Source of the DNA: Enchytraeus crypticus
Taxonomy: Eukaryota > Annelida > Clitellata > Enchytraeida > Enchytraeidae
Direction of reading: 5' to 3'
DNA length: 64,000 nt
Assembly (NCBI GenBank): GCA_905160935.1
Contig: CAJHZI010000514.1
Location: 2,385,001-2,449,000, forward strand
The notes under the pieces are model-generated. The model was not told where the DNA came from and did not search any database. It was given only the letters and a program-made list of their open reading frames with translations. Numbering within the stretch: position 1 is the stretch's first letter; the number at the start of each line of letters is the position of its first letter. Made by a program: the position numbers and the translations under genes. Below, one piece after another: positions 1 through 11,199 of this stretch.

Positions 1-3000
1 CTCACGGGGTCTCTTCATAACTTAAACAAGGGATCGTGCGACTGGGGTTGGCAAGGTCTACTGGCTTATGGTTGTCAGTGCTGTGTAGTTGTCATCGATC
101 CAAGCACCATGCAGATGGTTCAGGTATTAGACGGACACCGGGGTTATGTCGTTAAAGTTAGATGGGCCAAAGAAAACTACAGGCACGATCTCGCTAGTCC
201 ATATGGGCTACGTCTAGCATCGGCCGATTTTAACGGAAAGATATTTGTGTGGGACGTGGTCAGTGGTGTTGTTGGTGCGGAATGTTCCGAAGGAAGCAAA
301 CCGGTGGCAGATATGGAATGGATTAGCATTCAAGATGTGTCTCATGATCTTCTTGTTGCACTTCATCCTCCTAATACTCTGATTTTGTGGAATATGGAGA
401 ACGGTAGTCGGCTCTGGAAGAAATCATATAATGATAGTTTGCAGTCATTTTCATTTGATCCCTTCGACTCCAGTCGTCTAGCATTCCTAGGCCAAGATTA
501 TGTCGTATTTGTAGACGACTTTTCACTCTCTAAGGCCCCGGCAAGTTCTGGAAGAAAATTCTACATATCCAGCCCAAGTGGACCTATTTCGCATTCTTCT
601 AGTACCGAGAAGCTGGCAGAAAAACGTAATTCCAGATCAACTATACGTCGTGTAAGTGGAATTCTGGTGGGCGAGAGTGGTCGCAAGACGGATGATGAAT
701 CAGCTCAGACAAGTGATTGCTTGCAGCTAATTTTCCATAGAGCATGTAGACATCATCTTATCTTGCTCTATACTCGTGAAATTCTGATACTAGATTTGGA
801 TATAAATCAAACCGTTAGCATAATTTCTCTCGAGAGGTCAGGATTACCTTTCGCTCAAGTAATTAGCCTACAGCAGAGAGATGTACTAATGTGCTTGCAC
901 GAGAACGGTAGCATTACTGTTAGAGTTAGACGTAGAAATCGTATTGGTAGCCCTGGAGCCACGTCAGTTATAGAAGGTGAAACTGGCAGCAGTGTAACAG
1001 AGAATTATGATGTGTTCTATGATCATCGCTGTCAGTCTGATTCGCTACGTGTAACGAAACATCATCGTGTGTTTGGCGCAGTGATATGTCCAGTGTCAGA
1101 GAGTAAGGTCGCAATTGTGGTGAGCGATGGAAAAACCCTTGTGTGGGAATTAACGTCGGTAGAGTATGATGAACAATCCTCGATGTCTGCTCAATCTCCA
1201 ATGTATCCACAAGGATTTGTCTGTCCTGAGATTTCTAATATGTTACCCACTGGATCTCATGGTTTAAACCTTACTTCATCATCTATTAGTCCTAAACTTA
1301 GTATTAGTGATCTAATGAACAATCAGTTAAACATATTAACTGAGAGTCAGGCTAATCAAGCCAGTTCTGAACGAAAGGGTCTGCTTCTTAGATTCGTTCT
1401 TGTCGGCTTGCTAAATGGACTACCAGCACCTCCTGTGGTACTCCGTATGTGTCCGGCATTAACGACTAAAAATTTCAATATTTATCAGCCACTACTGGCT
1501 GTTGGTGCCAGCACTGGTATTATTCAGGTGTACAATCTATCAGGTGGTCAGCTACATAGAGAGTTCAGTCTACATTCCTGCGCTGTAAGAGGTATTGAAT
1601 GGGTGAGCCTTCGCAGCTTTCTATCCTACGCCCATCCTACACCAATAAATGCTACTGGTTCCGTTAAAAATGAGATCATGTTAACCGATTTGAGTACTGG
1701 TAGAAGCATTCCTCTCAGAGCCAATTCAGATGAAGAATCTCCGATCGAATTGATTCGTGTTTCATTCCTCAAGCAGTATTTTGTTATTCTTTTCAGAGAA
1801 CAACCATTTGAACTTTGGGATCTCAGAACCCATACTCTTCTACGACAGATGCCGAAGAACTTTCCACATGTAACTGCTATCGAGTGGTCTCCGACTCACG
1901 TCAAAGCCACCAAAAAGAAACCAGTAGTAGAGGGAGGTGAAAATTCTGCTGAAACTCCAACGTTCTCGTCAATGTTGAACCTGGATTCTGCGAGCACAAC
2001 ACCGTCTGCCACTTCACCTGAGGATGGATCCTCGGGCACGCCCAGCCCAGCCCCACCTGCAGCTTCAGCTCATGCTCAGCTCGAACGAAAATCGAGCATT
2101 GCCAGCAAGGAGCATTTTGTTTTCACTGACGTCAATGGTCTTCTGTATCACTTTATTGTTGAAGGAAACTTTATAAAGGATGGATCAAAGATACCTCCAG
2201 ATGGAAGCATGGGAAGTATAACGTGCATTGCGTGGAAGGCAGAGACTTTGGTTCTGAGTGATGTGGATGGTAACATAAACCTGTGGGATCTGAAGGCCAG
2301 AGTTTCCAGAGCTATTCCCACTTCACGTGGCTGGATTCGTAAGATAAAGTTTGCGCCGGGACGCGGAAATATGAAATTAATCGTTCAATATAATGATGGG
2401 GTCGATATATGGGACACACACGATGTTGAAAGAGTGGCCACAGTTAAATGCCCCAAGGATTTGGCCAAGATTCAGGATGTCGATTGGGCTGCTTCCGATA
2501 GACCAATCTTTGCAAGCGCCGATGGAACAATCAGAGTTATGGATCTCTCTTGTTCGTCAGGATGTTCCGCTATGGATGACGGACAGTTCCTAGATCCGGT
2601 CTTCTGTCCTCACGCTTTGCCATCGAAGGCAAGTCTAGCACTGAAGTGTCGTCTGCAGCATCAGCCGTGGCGCAAGGATGGGTATTCTCTGAATGATGAT
2701 GAACTGGAAACAACAGAAGATGTTCCTCAGATAGTTGCCGAGCAGCTGTATCTGATTGATAGTCAAGTGAAAGAATTTCTTCTGAAGGCACCTTTCTCAA
2801 CTGCTCAGAGATGTTTCATAGCAGCTAAACTATTTGGTGACGAATCAGAATTAACATTCTGGACAATTGCCCTTCATTACTTGCGTGCCGAACGCTCAAA
2901 ACCTGATACAAGCAAATCAGGATTATCCATTGCAGCATCCAAGTCAGATGGCAGCCTCAGTGTTTCTGGCGCTTCTAAATCTAACAGTGAAACTAGAGAA

Positions 3001-3846
3001 TTAATAAGTATAGATAACGAAGACTACGTCGTTTCATCTTGGTCATCTATTAAAGATTTACCTCTAGAAACTTGCTATGACATACTCTGCGACGACGCAT
3101 CGTATCGAGCCTATCAACTGCGTCGTATCGCTCTTCACGACAGTAAACGAGTCACGACTGATCATACGAGAAAGTGTGCTGAAAACCTGATTCTAGTGGG
3201 AGAATCCGATAGAGCCGTTCAACTCTTGCTCGAGACTGAACCTGACAACAGCGACTATTATTCAGATTCTCTTCGCGCTTGCCTTGTTGCCAGCATCAGA
3301 TCTTCTGGAGCCTCTCAGAGTACCATCAAACTTGTGGCAACAAACCTCATTGCAAATGGAAAGCTGTCAGAAGGTGTTCAGCTACTGTGCCTTATAGAGA
3401 AAGGACTTGATGCCTGTCGATATTTGCAGTCGTACGACAAATGGGATCAGGCCGCCTGGCTGGCCAAAGTAACTCTAGATACCAATGAACGCAGCGAGGT
3501 AATACGTCGCTGGGCTGATCACCTGTCCTCTCAGCAGATCAATCAGAAAGACAAAGCCATTCTCATCCTGCTGTCGCTGGGACAGTTTGTGAAGGTGATC
3601 GAGTTGCTATACGGACTGCGGTATTTCGACAGGGCAGTGCTGTTCATACAGGCTTGTCAAGAGTTTGGTCTGATTGACATTGAAGCCGAGGCAGTCGCTC
3701 CTTTAATAAAATCTGTCTATTTAGAGTATTCCCGTTTCTTACTGAACATTGGAATGAAAGACGCGAGTGGCTACTACTGTGGTCTGTGCGGAGATAAGGG
3801 CAAAGATTTGCTCTCAGAAACCAACGAGACGAAGATATCCGAGTGA
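1..3846 (+). CDS. WDR11: WDR11, WD repeat-containing protein 11 (5' partial, single exon in window)
   Basis: The reading frame is open from base 1 to the TGA at 3844-3846, giving 1281 codons. Residues before the first in-window ATG (109) still match vertebrate WDR11 (the segment DWGWQGLLAYG followed by VVVID), so that ATG is internal and only about the first 14 residues should lie upstream. Seen: WD-type blades across the N-terminal two thirds (LRLASADFNGKIFVWDV, GSITCIAWK, NINLWDLKARVSR), a low-complexity Ser/Pro/Thr linker near 1930-2100, and a conserved helical C-terminal part (DHTRKCAENL, STIKLVATNLIANGKLSEG). Known for the family: two beta-propellers plus an alpha-solenoid; WDR11 partners FAM91A1 to capture endosome-derived vesicles at the trans-Golgi network and is linked to Hedgehog signalling. 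Length matches the human protein (about 1224 aa). Odd: no intron interrupts 3.8 kb of coding sequence, whereas ANKAR and RAB4 here are highly split. Confidence 0.96.
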   Translation, partial: LTGSLHNLNKGSCDWGWQGLLAYGCQCCVVVIDPSTMQMVQVLDGHRGYVVKVRWAKENYRHDLASPYGLRLASADFNGKIFVWDVVSGVVGAECSEGSKPVADMEWISIQDVSHDLLVALHPPNTLILWNMENGSRLWKKSYNDSLQSFSFDPFDSSRLAFLGQDYVVFVDDFSLSKAPASSGRKFYISSPSGPISHSSSTEKLAEKRNSRSTIRRVSGILVGESGRKTDDESAQTSDCLQLIFHRACRHHLILLYTREILILDLDINQTVSIISLERSGLPFAQVISLQQRDVLMCLHENGSITVRVRRRNRIGSPGATSVIEGETGSSVTENYDVFYDHRCQSDSLRVTKHHRVFGAVICPVSESKVAIVVSDGKTLVWELTSVEYDEQSSMSAQSPMYPQGFVCPEISNMLPTGSHGLNLTSSSISPKLSISDLMNNQLNILTESQANQASSERKGLLLRFVLVGLLNGLPAPPVVLRMCPALTTKNFNIYQPLLAVGASTGIIQVYNLSGGQLHREFSLHSCAVRGIEWVSLRSFLSYAHPTPINATGSVKNEIMLTDLSTGRSIPLRANSDEESPIELIRVSFLKQYFVILFREQPFELWDLRTHTLLRQMPKNFPHVTAIEWSPTHVKATKKKPVVEGGENSAETPTFSSMLNLDSASTTPSATSPEDGSSGTPSPAPPAASAHAQLERKSSIASKEHFVFTDVNGLLYHFIVEGNFIKDGSKIPPDGSMGSITCIAWKAETLVLSDVDGNINLWDLKARVSRAIPTSRGWIRKIKFAPGRGNMKLIVQYNDGVDIWDTHDVERVATVKCPKDLAKIQDVDWAASDRPIFASADGTIRVMDLSCSSGCSAMDDGQFLDPVFCPHALPSKASLALKCRLQHQPWRKDGYSLNDDELETTEDVPQIVAEQLYLIDSQVKEFLLKAPFSTAQRCFIAAKLFGDESELTFWTIALHYLRAERSKPDTSKSGLSIAASKSDGSLSVSGASKSNSETRELISIDNEDYVVSSWSSIKDLPLETCYDILCDDASYRAYQLRRIALHDSKRVTTDHTRKCAENLILVGESDRAVQLLLETEPDNSDYYSDSLRACLVASIRSSGASQSTIKLVATNLIANGKLSEGVQLLCLIEKGLDACRYLQSYDKWDQAAWLAKVTLDTNERSEVIRRWADHLSSQQINQKDKAILILLSLGQFVKVIELLYGLRYFDRAVLFIQACQEFGLIDIEAEAVAPLIKSVYLEYSRFLLNIGMKDASGYYCGLCGDKGKDLLSETNETKISE

Positions 3847-3852
3847 TGCAAC

Positions 3853-4265
3853 AGCAGTCAGAGCCCAATTCATCAATTTCTGTGTCAGAAGGCCCCATTA
3901 GTAACTGGAAAATGGTGGCTGTAATCATGCATCGGCCAACCCAGGCAAGATACTTAAACCATTGCATCGCATGGCTATTCCATTGGTTAAGCTGTTGCTA
4001 TTTAACGTTAGTACAACATTTGTAGAACTATGTAATAATCATGTGGAACTATGTAATAGCCATGATTATTCTTATAAATTTTTGCTTCTGTTTTAATTTT
4101 GTTCTTCATTTAGTCAGAGTTAGTTGGAGTCTTCAACAATTATTACAATAAATCTAAATATTTTAGATCTAATCTACAGGTTAACTTTAAGATTTTTTTA
4201 ATTCTGCCAGGTTACTTTCAGAGATAGTTGGATTTGAACTCTGATCTCCTGCTTATTGCACAATA
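3853..4265. other. WDR11 3' UTR and flank with tRNA-like repeat relic
   Basis: No coding signal is seen. Around 4205-4260 a segment containing GGATTTGAACTC resembles the antisense of a tRNA B box in the style of the SINE heads elsewhere in this window, so it is probably an old SINE relic. Confidence 0.3.
4147..4152 (+). terminator. WDR11: Putative WDR11 polyadenylation signal
   Basis: AATAAA lies about 300 bases after the WDR11 stop. It is the first canonical hexamer downstream. No long A-tract follows it, so there is no direct sign that the single-exon gene is a young retrocopy. Confidence 0.45.
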
Positions 4266-4266
4266 T

Positions 4267-4391
4267 GCTTGATTTCTGTAGAAATATAGAGTTAGTACAC
4301 TTGATTCCTGTAGAACATGGAGTTAGTACACTTGATTCCTGTTGAATATGGAGTTAGTACACTTGATTCCTGTTGAATATGGAGTTAGTAG
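4267..4391. repeat. 31-bp minisatellite, about 4 copies
   Basis: Imperfect direct repeats of a unit like ACTTGATTCCTGTAGAACAT followed by GGAGTTAGTAC. The first copy is the most diverged. Confidence 0.75.
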
Positions 4392-4507
4392 GCAAATAGT
4401 ACATTATATTATCTATAGGTTAAGAGGGATTGGCATAATCCGGCATGAATATTACATTTATTAATCAAGACGTTTATTTATATATGCTTCACGTTGTCAT
4501 TGACGAC

Positions 4508-5900
4508 AGTAGCACCAGGGTTGGGTTTTTGCCATGGCAAAAAGGGTTTTTGCCAGGACACTGGCAAAAACTGGTAAAAACCATGTCAAAAACTGGCAAA
4601 AACCGGAAGAAACTGGCAAAAACCGTCTATAACACCAAGACTGGAATAGAAATATTTTATTCTTGTAAATGTATTATATCGTTTACAGCATAAACTTTAT
4701 CAGTTAAAATTTGATGTTAGAAATGTTAACAAACAATTCAACATCAATTTGCCACTCACATTAAATTTAATAAAAAAACGAATTGTTTAGAACTTGCTTC
4801 ACAGTATTAGAAATTCTAGGTTACCGTAACTTAACTAGCTTGTTAACACAAAATTACTGCTAATTATATTAATTATAGAACAGCTTAAGCACTTAACAGA
4901 TTTTTTTATTTGCAGTTCTGTAATATCTATCAGATATTTATAGTATATTTTTATTAGTCTCTGTTGAGTGATTGCTCGATGTGGTTGCAAACTCTGTATT
5001 CAAAAGTGAAAACCATTCATGACAAGTATCTGCTAAACTCGCTTTGACGTTTTGTAATCCATTTAGAGCTGCAGCAACTGGTCAAAGCATTGATATCAAG
5101 TCCTTAGTTTGTCAGTAAAGGTTGAAATCATTGACTAGGTGACAAATTCTTGGTTCAATTTCTTGTTCATGCTCTTCTGCAATACTGATATAAGCTTGTT
5201 GATTGCGAAGAAATGTATCAATGCATGTCAGCTGACAATTCCATCTGGTGTCACCAGGTAACCGAGTCTTCACCTAAAGTGGATACTCTTTCAGCCATGC
5301 ACCAGGGCATTATAGTTCCTGAAATATTTTTGCACTTCAATGATCTGCTTCAATATAGCAGCCGGTGTGAGTGCCTGTTCAGCAAATTCAGTGTATATGC
5401 CGCACAGCCATACACAATTAATCCCTAATCTTCCTCCTTCATAAGTCGTCTCATTTTAACCATATTCTTAGCACAATCTGTGATCACATTTTTTACATTA
5501 CATCCTATTTTAACCTTTAATTTAGCTAGTTAAATATTTTTAATGTCACCACTGACCACTGTGTGCTACATTTTGTAATCTAGTTTTTAAAGTTTATAAC
5601 TTTATGCCTCAGGGATTTGCTTTTGTTATAGGGTGTTACACTACTAGTTTTTCAGCATGTGCTGGCAGAAACTTGATAACTATGTTTGTGACCAATTAAT
5701 GGGACTGCAAAATAATGTAGTTGTTACTAGTTTTTATGTTTTAGACAAGAAAGACTTTTGCCAGGAAGGTTTTTGCTGCTTAGACGGTTTTTGCCAGTTT
5801 TTGCCATGGCAAAAACTGGCTTTTGCCGGGACGGTTTTTTTCATGGAAAAAACCGGTTTTTTCCACTTAGTGGCAAAAACTTGCCAACCCTGAGTAGCAC
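4508..5900 (-). mobile_element. hAT transposon copy 1 (internally deleted) with 8-bp TSD
   Basis: The element proper is 4516-5892, bounded by CAGGGTTGGG and CCAACCCTG inverted ends, and is flanked by a perfect 8-bp duplication AGTAGCAC (4508-4515 and 5893-5900). The 8-bp duplication and CAG...CTG ends are typical of hAT elements. Both subterminal regions carry many copies of GGCAAAAAC or its complement. On the minus strand 4960-5330 matches the transposase fragment of copy 2 (18000-18300), but the C-terminal half is missing, so this copy is dead and non-autonomous. Its orientation is opposite to copy 2. Confidence 0.93.
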
Positions 5901-6480
5901 TCTAATTATTGCTGTTGTTGGTGTATGTAACATGCAATATGCTCAGTGTCTAAGCTTTGTGTAAATAGTTTACATGTTAATATGTTTACATGTTTTGACG
6001 TCCCTGACATTGCCTATGGCGAGGAACCGGACGTTAAATTCGTATTGATTGATTGATTGATTAATTTAATATATAAACAGTATAGTGTGTATTGTATGAA
6101 TGATTTATGCACAGGATTTGATTTCTGTTATATAAGTTAAATAGTACTGGGACTATTACCTATGATTTAAATCCCATTTCTTCATATTCTTGATTTCTTG
6201 ATTTCTTATATTTACTAGTTTATTGAGAAGACTGGAAGCAGTTGCAAACGTTGCTAGCTGTTGCAGGCACCTTGACCACGTTTTATACAGATTTACGCAA
6301 TGACATTTTGCCACTTTTCTAATTATATAACTTGATAAACAACTGCTCACCGTCTTAGGAGATGATTAAAACATATAATGAGTTAATGAGCAAGGTGATC
6401 AGATGTAATTTTTGTGTATGACGCTAGGCTTCTCCTATGTCTCGATCTCTAGTTATCTTATGTCGTACTACTTTGATAGC
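5901..6480. other. Gene-free spacer with short SINE-core fragment
   Basis: At 5997-6062 lies GACGTCCCTGACATTGCC...GAGGAACCGGACGTTAAA followed by a (TTGA)n tail, one of the core modules shared among repeats in this window. Otherwise nothing recognised. Confidence 0.5.
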
Positions 6481-6481
6481 G

Positions 6482-6483
<2 letters not shown>

Positions 6484-6560
<77 letters not shown>
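6484..6560. repeat. (TA)n microsatellite
   Basis: Nearly pure alternating TA over about 75 bp. The open frame across it encodes only Tyr-Ile repeats and is not a gene. Confidence 0.95.
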
Positions 6561-6561
<1 letters not shown>

Positions 6562-8495
6562 CATATATGTTGCAAAGGACATGAAGTCAAGGTGAAATGG
6601 CTTGATGCTTTTTTGTTTTGCATGCATGCATTTCAAGTGATTAAATAAATTTGACTGCATCGTTTGAAACCAAGAAAACTTAAGTTGTTAGGTTTGATTT
6701 TCTTTCATTTGTTGTAAAACTGATAGCAAATTTTGTAGTATAAAAACTCACATTTTGTCAAAATATGTTACTTTATTTAAGGAACTTGTAAAATGCTTTA
6801 TATATGGAGTGTGTCCAGTATCTATATGTCATATCCATAGAATAAAGAAAAACCGTAGAAGTGTCAAAGGTAATCTCAACCATTGTAAACATTGAGTTCA
6901 AGAATTGCAGTGATACCAACAACTAATTTTGCTAGCCAGCGGTAAACATTATCAGCTGATTGCTATTTAAAGGCATAAAATGGTCAAGTTTTTGAACATT
7001 TGCAAAGCTATTGAACGTTAATGAAACACTTTAGGAGCACGTTTATCGTCACGTCTATCCAATATATCGTCATGACAAAAAATTATTTGAGACGAATATG
7101 TATTAATTGGATGTATATTTTTAAAGTACAAAATGCAAACAAATTTTATTTCAAATCTCTTAAAGGATATTCCCCATTCTTTAGTTTCCGGACTTCTGGA
7201 ATTTGTATACCCAAATGCGCAACAATACATCATCTTAAAACCGTTTACAGGCCGAATATAATGAAATAAATATGAAATTACAAAAATTACTATTAAATAC
7301 ACATATGACAAAGGGGCTTTGTTTACCCTCACGATTAAATGGAACAAGCTGGAAATCAAGTCGTTCTTGTTACAAAACTGGCATCACTGAAACAACAGTC
7401 ATGCTATATCTACCTATTTTAAAATTTTTGAGATTATCAATCAATGATTTTTATGAATGATTTTCTATTGGCTCCAATGATCAGCAATTAAATGTCCTTT
7501 TCAATATATTAAGACAATCCTCGCATCTAGGCCCTATATTTATAACATTACTTAATAAAATATATCTTAAATTACTCTTTAACCACCTCTGAGAACTAAA
7601 CTTCATTTGAACAAAGACACCCTTTTAGGTATCAGGAATATTATTAATATTATTATTAATAGATCAGTTGTATCAGGAGTAGGTAAAACCTTTATGAATT
7701 GCGGTAAAACCGACTTTTTTGTTAGTCGGTTTGAGAATTTGCTGACCTACAGAATTACAAGTATTATTCACCCTGAATCTACTTTCAGTCTGAGCACGCA
7801 ATAAATAGTTAGACTACTTTGTTCTACATGTGTGAAAAGGAGAAAAGCCAATTTTTAAAATTATTTTGTGTTACAACAAAAAAATGATTGAATTTGTCCT
7901 AGCCTGTTAATATTTTGTATTTATGCTATTTCTAATTTCATGTTATCTCTTCTGCTGGTATGCGTGTATGCTTGGAGTTTTTTGTAGATCATTGAAGTAA
8001 CATAGCTTAATATAATATTAATTGTGCTTTAGTGATTAAAGTTTAAACTTATATTGTGGTGAAATAGGCATTAATCTAGATGTTTGTTACTCGTACATAT
8101 TTAACATACAGGTTAAATCTTTAGGCAATTTGGTAAATCATTCATTAATCCGCTCTGTGTATGTTCTAGATTTTATTCTATGATTGCTTCTCGCAGTAAT
8201 CAATCAATACACCTTTGTATCAGTTATTTAAAATGTCATGAAATTACTTGTTTTAAACTGAAGTATTTAATTATTCACGATCCTGAATGCCAATTCAATT
8301 TTTCTTCAGCACAAGTATATTTTTATTAATTTTTTTATTATAGTTTTTACAAATATGCTTGAATGAATTATCATGATATAAATTCTCTTCACTTTAACTT
8401 GTGTAACTGATTTCAAACAATAGTGTTTCAGATTTTGGTCATTCAATGTTATGGAACCCCTTTATTTCTCTAAGATGTTTTTTATTAAGCATCCT
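6561..8495. other. AT-rich gene-free stretch
   Basis: Only short unsupported frames (for example 7018-7359 minus, 7607-7804 plus) with no recognisable domain. Nothing identified. Confidence 0.4.
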
Positions 8496-8499
8496 CTGT

Positions 8500-8700
8500 G
8501 GCATGTTGATCTAGTGGCTCAGTCAATACGTCAACTTTTGAAATCAGAGATCTTGAGTTCAATTCTTAGTCATGTTTCTATAACTTTGCCGCCATGAGCC
8601 TGCAGGTTAGCTCTTTTTCAGTAGTGGATATTTCACTTTATGGCTACACCTCAGAACTAACTCTGTCTAGTTAAATTCTGATTTGAATTAGCCACTATCT
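8500..8700 (+). repeat. Diverged tRNA-derived SINE-like relic
   Basis: A tRNA-like head (CTAGTGGCTCAGTCAATACG near 8512 as A-box region, GAGTTCAATTC near 8555 as B box) is followed by non-tRNA sequence. No TSD or tail was identified, so the call is tentative. Confidence 0.4.
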
Positions 8701-8790
8701 CTATTTTGTTGCTAAATCAGTGATTTCGCTTACAAATTTGGATGCTGAGTGTTAAATAAAGCTTTAATTATGTTAATAACTTTATAATAA

Positions 8791-8928
8791 AAGCTGGTAA
8801 AGCTAAGGTTAACGTCAGTTTCCTCACTCGAAAGCGATGTCAGTGACGGGCGAGCCCAGGATTTGAACCCCGCACCTACTGATCCGCGGTCGAGTGTCTT
8901 ACCGACTTCGCCACTGGCTCCAGCCAGT
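8791..8928 (-). repeat. tRNA-derived SINE, family A, near full length
   Basis: Read on the minus strand: GGCTGGAGCCAGTGGCGAAG head (A box TGGCGAAGTCGG), then a B-box region GGGTTCAAATCCTGGGCTCG, then the core GTCACTGACATCGC...GAGGAAACTGACGTTAACC and the tail AGCTTTACCAGCTTTT. At least eight copies occur in the window. Confidence 0.85.
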
Positions 8929-9058
8929 ACTACAATAATCATTAATGTATCCGATTTCAAGTTCCAAAATTGTGTAATATAATGTAATAATACTAAATTT
9001 TCTGAATTATTATTTAAATGAACTAGGGCATGGATTATAATATTTAGATGTTAGTTAA

Positions 9059-9437
9059 GCTTGGATTCAAGGGAAGAAGAAGAAGATGGTGATGAAGATG
9101 ATGATGATTATGATGATGATGATGAAGTTATCTATGATGATGATGATCATGATCATGATCATGATGATGGTGATGATGATGGTGATGATCATCATGATCA
9201 TGATCATGATCATGATCATGATGATGATGATGGTGATGATGATGGTGATGATCATCATGATCATGATCATCATCATGATCATGATGATGGTGATGATGAT
9301 GGTGATGATCATCATGATCATGATCATGATCATGATCATGATCATGATGATGGTGATGATGATGGTGATGATGATCATCACCATCATCATCACCATCATC
9401 ATGATCATGATCATGATCATGATCATGATAATAATGA
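9059..9437. repeat. Compound (GATGAT/CATGAT)n microsatellite
   Basis: About 350 bp of GAT/CAT triplets. All three forward frames and the reverse are open for long distances (Asp/His-rich, Met/Ile-rich), so these frames are compositional artefacts. Its left edge (GGATTCAAGGGAAGAAGAAG) matches the 3' end of repeat family B, which carries a (GAT)n tail. Confidence 0.93.
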
Positions 9438-10100
9438 TGATTGTTATGTCTCTAAAATGTTAAGTTACAGTGTACAAACGTTTTTCATTCATTTGCTTTT
9501 TGTCTGCACAATCTGAGCCTGTGTCTGCGTTTGTTAGATTTTCGATTGCGGATCAATATGTTCAGGATTTAAATCCTGGGCTCGAGTTTCTCTTTTTAAA
9601 GTAGAACTTAAATTTACACTGACTTTAGCTTTTAGCATTTGAAATTTTTTTCTGTAACAAGTGTTATTTTCGATTGTCATTAAGTTTTGGCTCGATGATG
9701 TGTTATTGTTTAGTTAAAATTGATACTGACACAATTCCACTTTGAAAAATGCATAATTGGGCCTACCTTGCTTCCAGGCTTCTACTTGTTTGTCATCCCT
9801 AGTAAAATTGTAAAAATAATTTGAATAACATTTCAGAAGGCCAAACAATGTTATGAAAATCAATACAAGGGTGTTTGAAGAGCTAAAATTCGAAGCTATC
9901 TATAGAAATATTTGAAATTCTGTTTGTGCTAAATTTTGAAGGTAAATTACATCATATTTGTTTCACAATTAATTTTTTCGTCAGTAATCTTTCTTAAAAA
10001 AACACAGTATATTGACATGCTTGAACTTTGTATATACTTGTTTCAGTTGAGGAGCTGTGTCATTTTTAAATTAGCATGTGTTATTATTTTACTTGTGAAA
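9438..10100. other. Gene-free AT-rich stretch
   Basis: No conserved coding or repeat signal is recognised; a frame at 9936-10385 is low-complexity and hydrophobic and lacks a known domain. Confidence 0.4.
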
Positions 10101-10104
10101 TACC

Positions 10105-10380
10105 TCTACTCTCTCCCTCCTCTCCCTTTCTCTCTTTTCACTATCTCTTTCTTCTCTCTAATGTTCTGCAAATTGGCAGGTCTAAGGTGCATATTCTTTA
10201 TCTGTTGTCGATTTTCACGCACATTTAAAGAGCACTCCTGCAAATATCGCTTGGTAAAAAGTATGGTTCATGAGACCCTTCCCTTTGCCTGTTCTTGCTT
10301 TGTCGACTCTACGTACGACACGTCCCACTTGACGGTAGCTCAATTCTTCAATAGCCCAGACACAACACTGGCACCTGTAC
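10105..10380 (+). repeat. Diverged family C interspersed repeat, chimeric end
   Basis: The start (TTCTGCAAATTGGCAGGTCT, then AGAGCACTCCT) matches family C at 12600 and 34030. The end (TCTTCAATAGCCCAGACACA then ACACTGG) matches the end of family B at 27057-27083, so the copy mixes two families. Confidence 0.55.
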
Positions 10381-10694
10381 TATAGTGTGTAGATGCTGCG
10401 TTATTGATTGATAGTGAAGTTACAACTAGTGCTGTAATTACGTGTATTATGTACCCTTGATAAATTTCAATGGGCTTTAGTTAGTTGTAATAACTGCTGT
10501 ATATACATGTACATGTAGAATTTTGTGGCAAAGACTTATCACTTGTATGTTATGCAAATTGTGGATCATTCTGTAAAATATTTCTTGAGCTGTAAATTGT
10601 CAGACTTACTGTATTTTATTGAAATAAGTAAACCTAATTTAATGTATTTTTCGCATACATTCTGTCTTATTATTCTGTCTCACTTGAACTACAA

Positions 10695-11195
10695 AATATA
10701 GGCTACTGCACGATGTAACTGGTGCATCTTGCTAGTAAAACTCTGTAGGACTGCACTGTATGTATGGTGCATCTTGCTTGTAACACTGTAGGATTGCACT
10801 GTATACATGGTGCATCTTGCTAGTAACACTCTGTAGGACTGCACTGTATGCATGGTGCATCTTGCTAGTAACACTCTGTAGGACTGCACTGTATGCATGG
10901 TGCATCTTGCTTGCAGCACTCTGTAGGACTGCACTGTATGCATCTTGCTTGTAACACTCTGTAGGACTGCACTGTATGTATGGTGCATCTTACGAGTAAC
11001 ACTCTGTAGAACTGCACTGTATGCTTGATGCATCTTGCTAATAAACTCTATAGGACTGCACTGTATGCATGGTGCATCTTGCTAGTAAAACTCTGTAGGA
11101 CTGCACTGTATGCATGGTGCATCTTGCTTGTAGCACTCTGTGGGACTGCACTGTATGCATGGTGCGTCTTGCTAGTAACACTCTGTAACTCGTTT
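10695..11195. repeat. 45-bp minisatellite, about 11 copies
   Basis: Unit GGTGCATCTTGCTAGTAACA, then CTCTGTAGGACTGCACTGTA, then TGCAT, with variants. 45 is a multiple of three, which keeps spurious frames open on both strands. Confidence 0.9.
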
Positions 11196-11199
11196 GTCA

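Noticed and set aside
109..111. ATG at 109 as the start of WDR11
   Set aside because: The 36 upstream codons are open and match vertebrate WDR11, so the gene starts before the window.
968..1210. Minus-strand frame inside WDR11
   Set aside because: Shadow of a strongly conserved coding exon with no recognisable domain.
7018..7359. 113-residue minus-strand frame
   Set aside because: Hydrophobic, AT-rich composition and no domain or splice context; not supported as a gene.
8791..8928. Functional tRNA at the head of family A
   Set aside because: A and B boxes are recognisable but the acceptor stem does not close and the sequence is dispersed in many copies.
9061..9516. Asp/His-rich protein (and Met/Ile-rich frames) of 120-150 residues
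   Set aside because: Produced by the GAT/CAT microsatellite; every frame is open for the same reason.
10689..11033. Repetitive 114-residue frame on the minus strand
   Set aside because: Translation of the 45-bp minisatellite.
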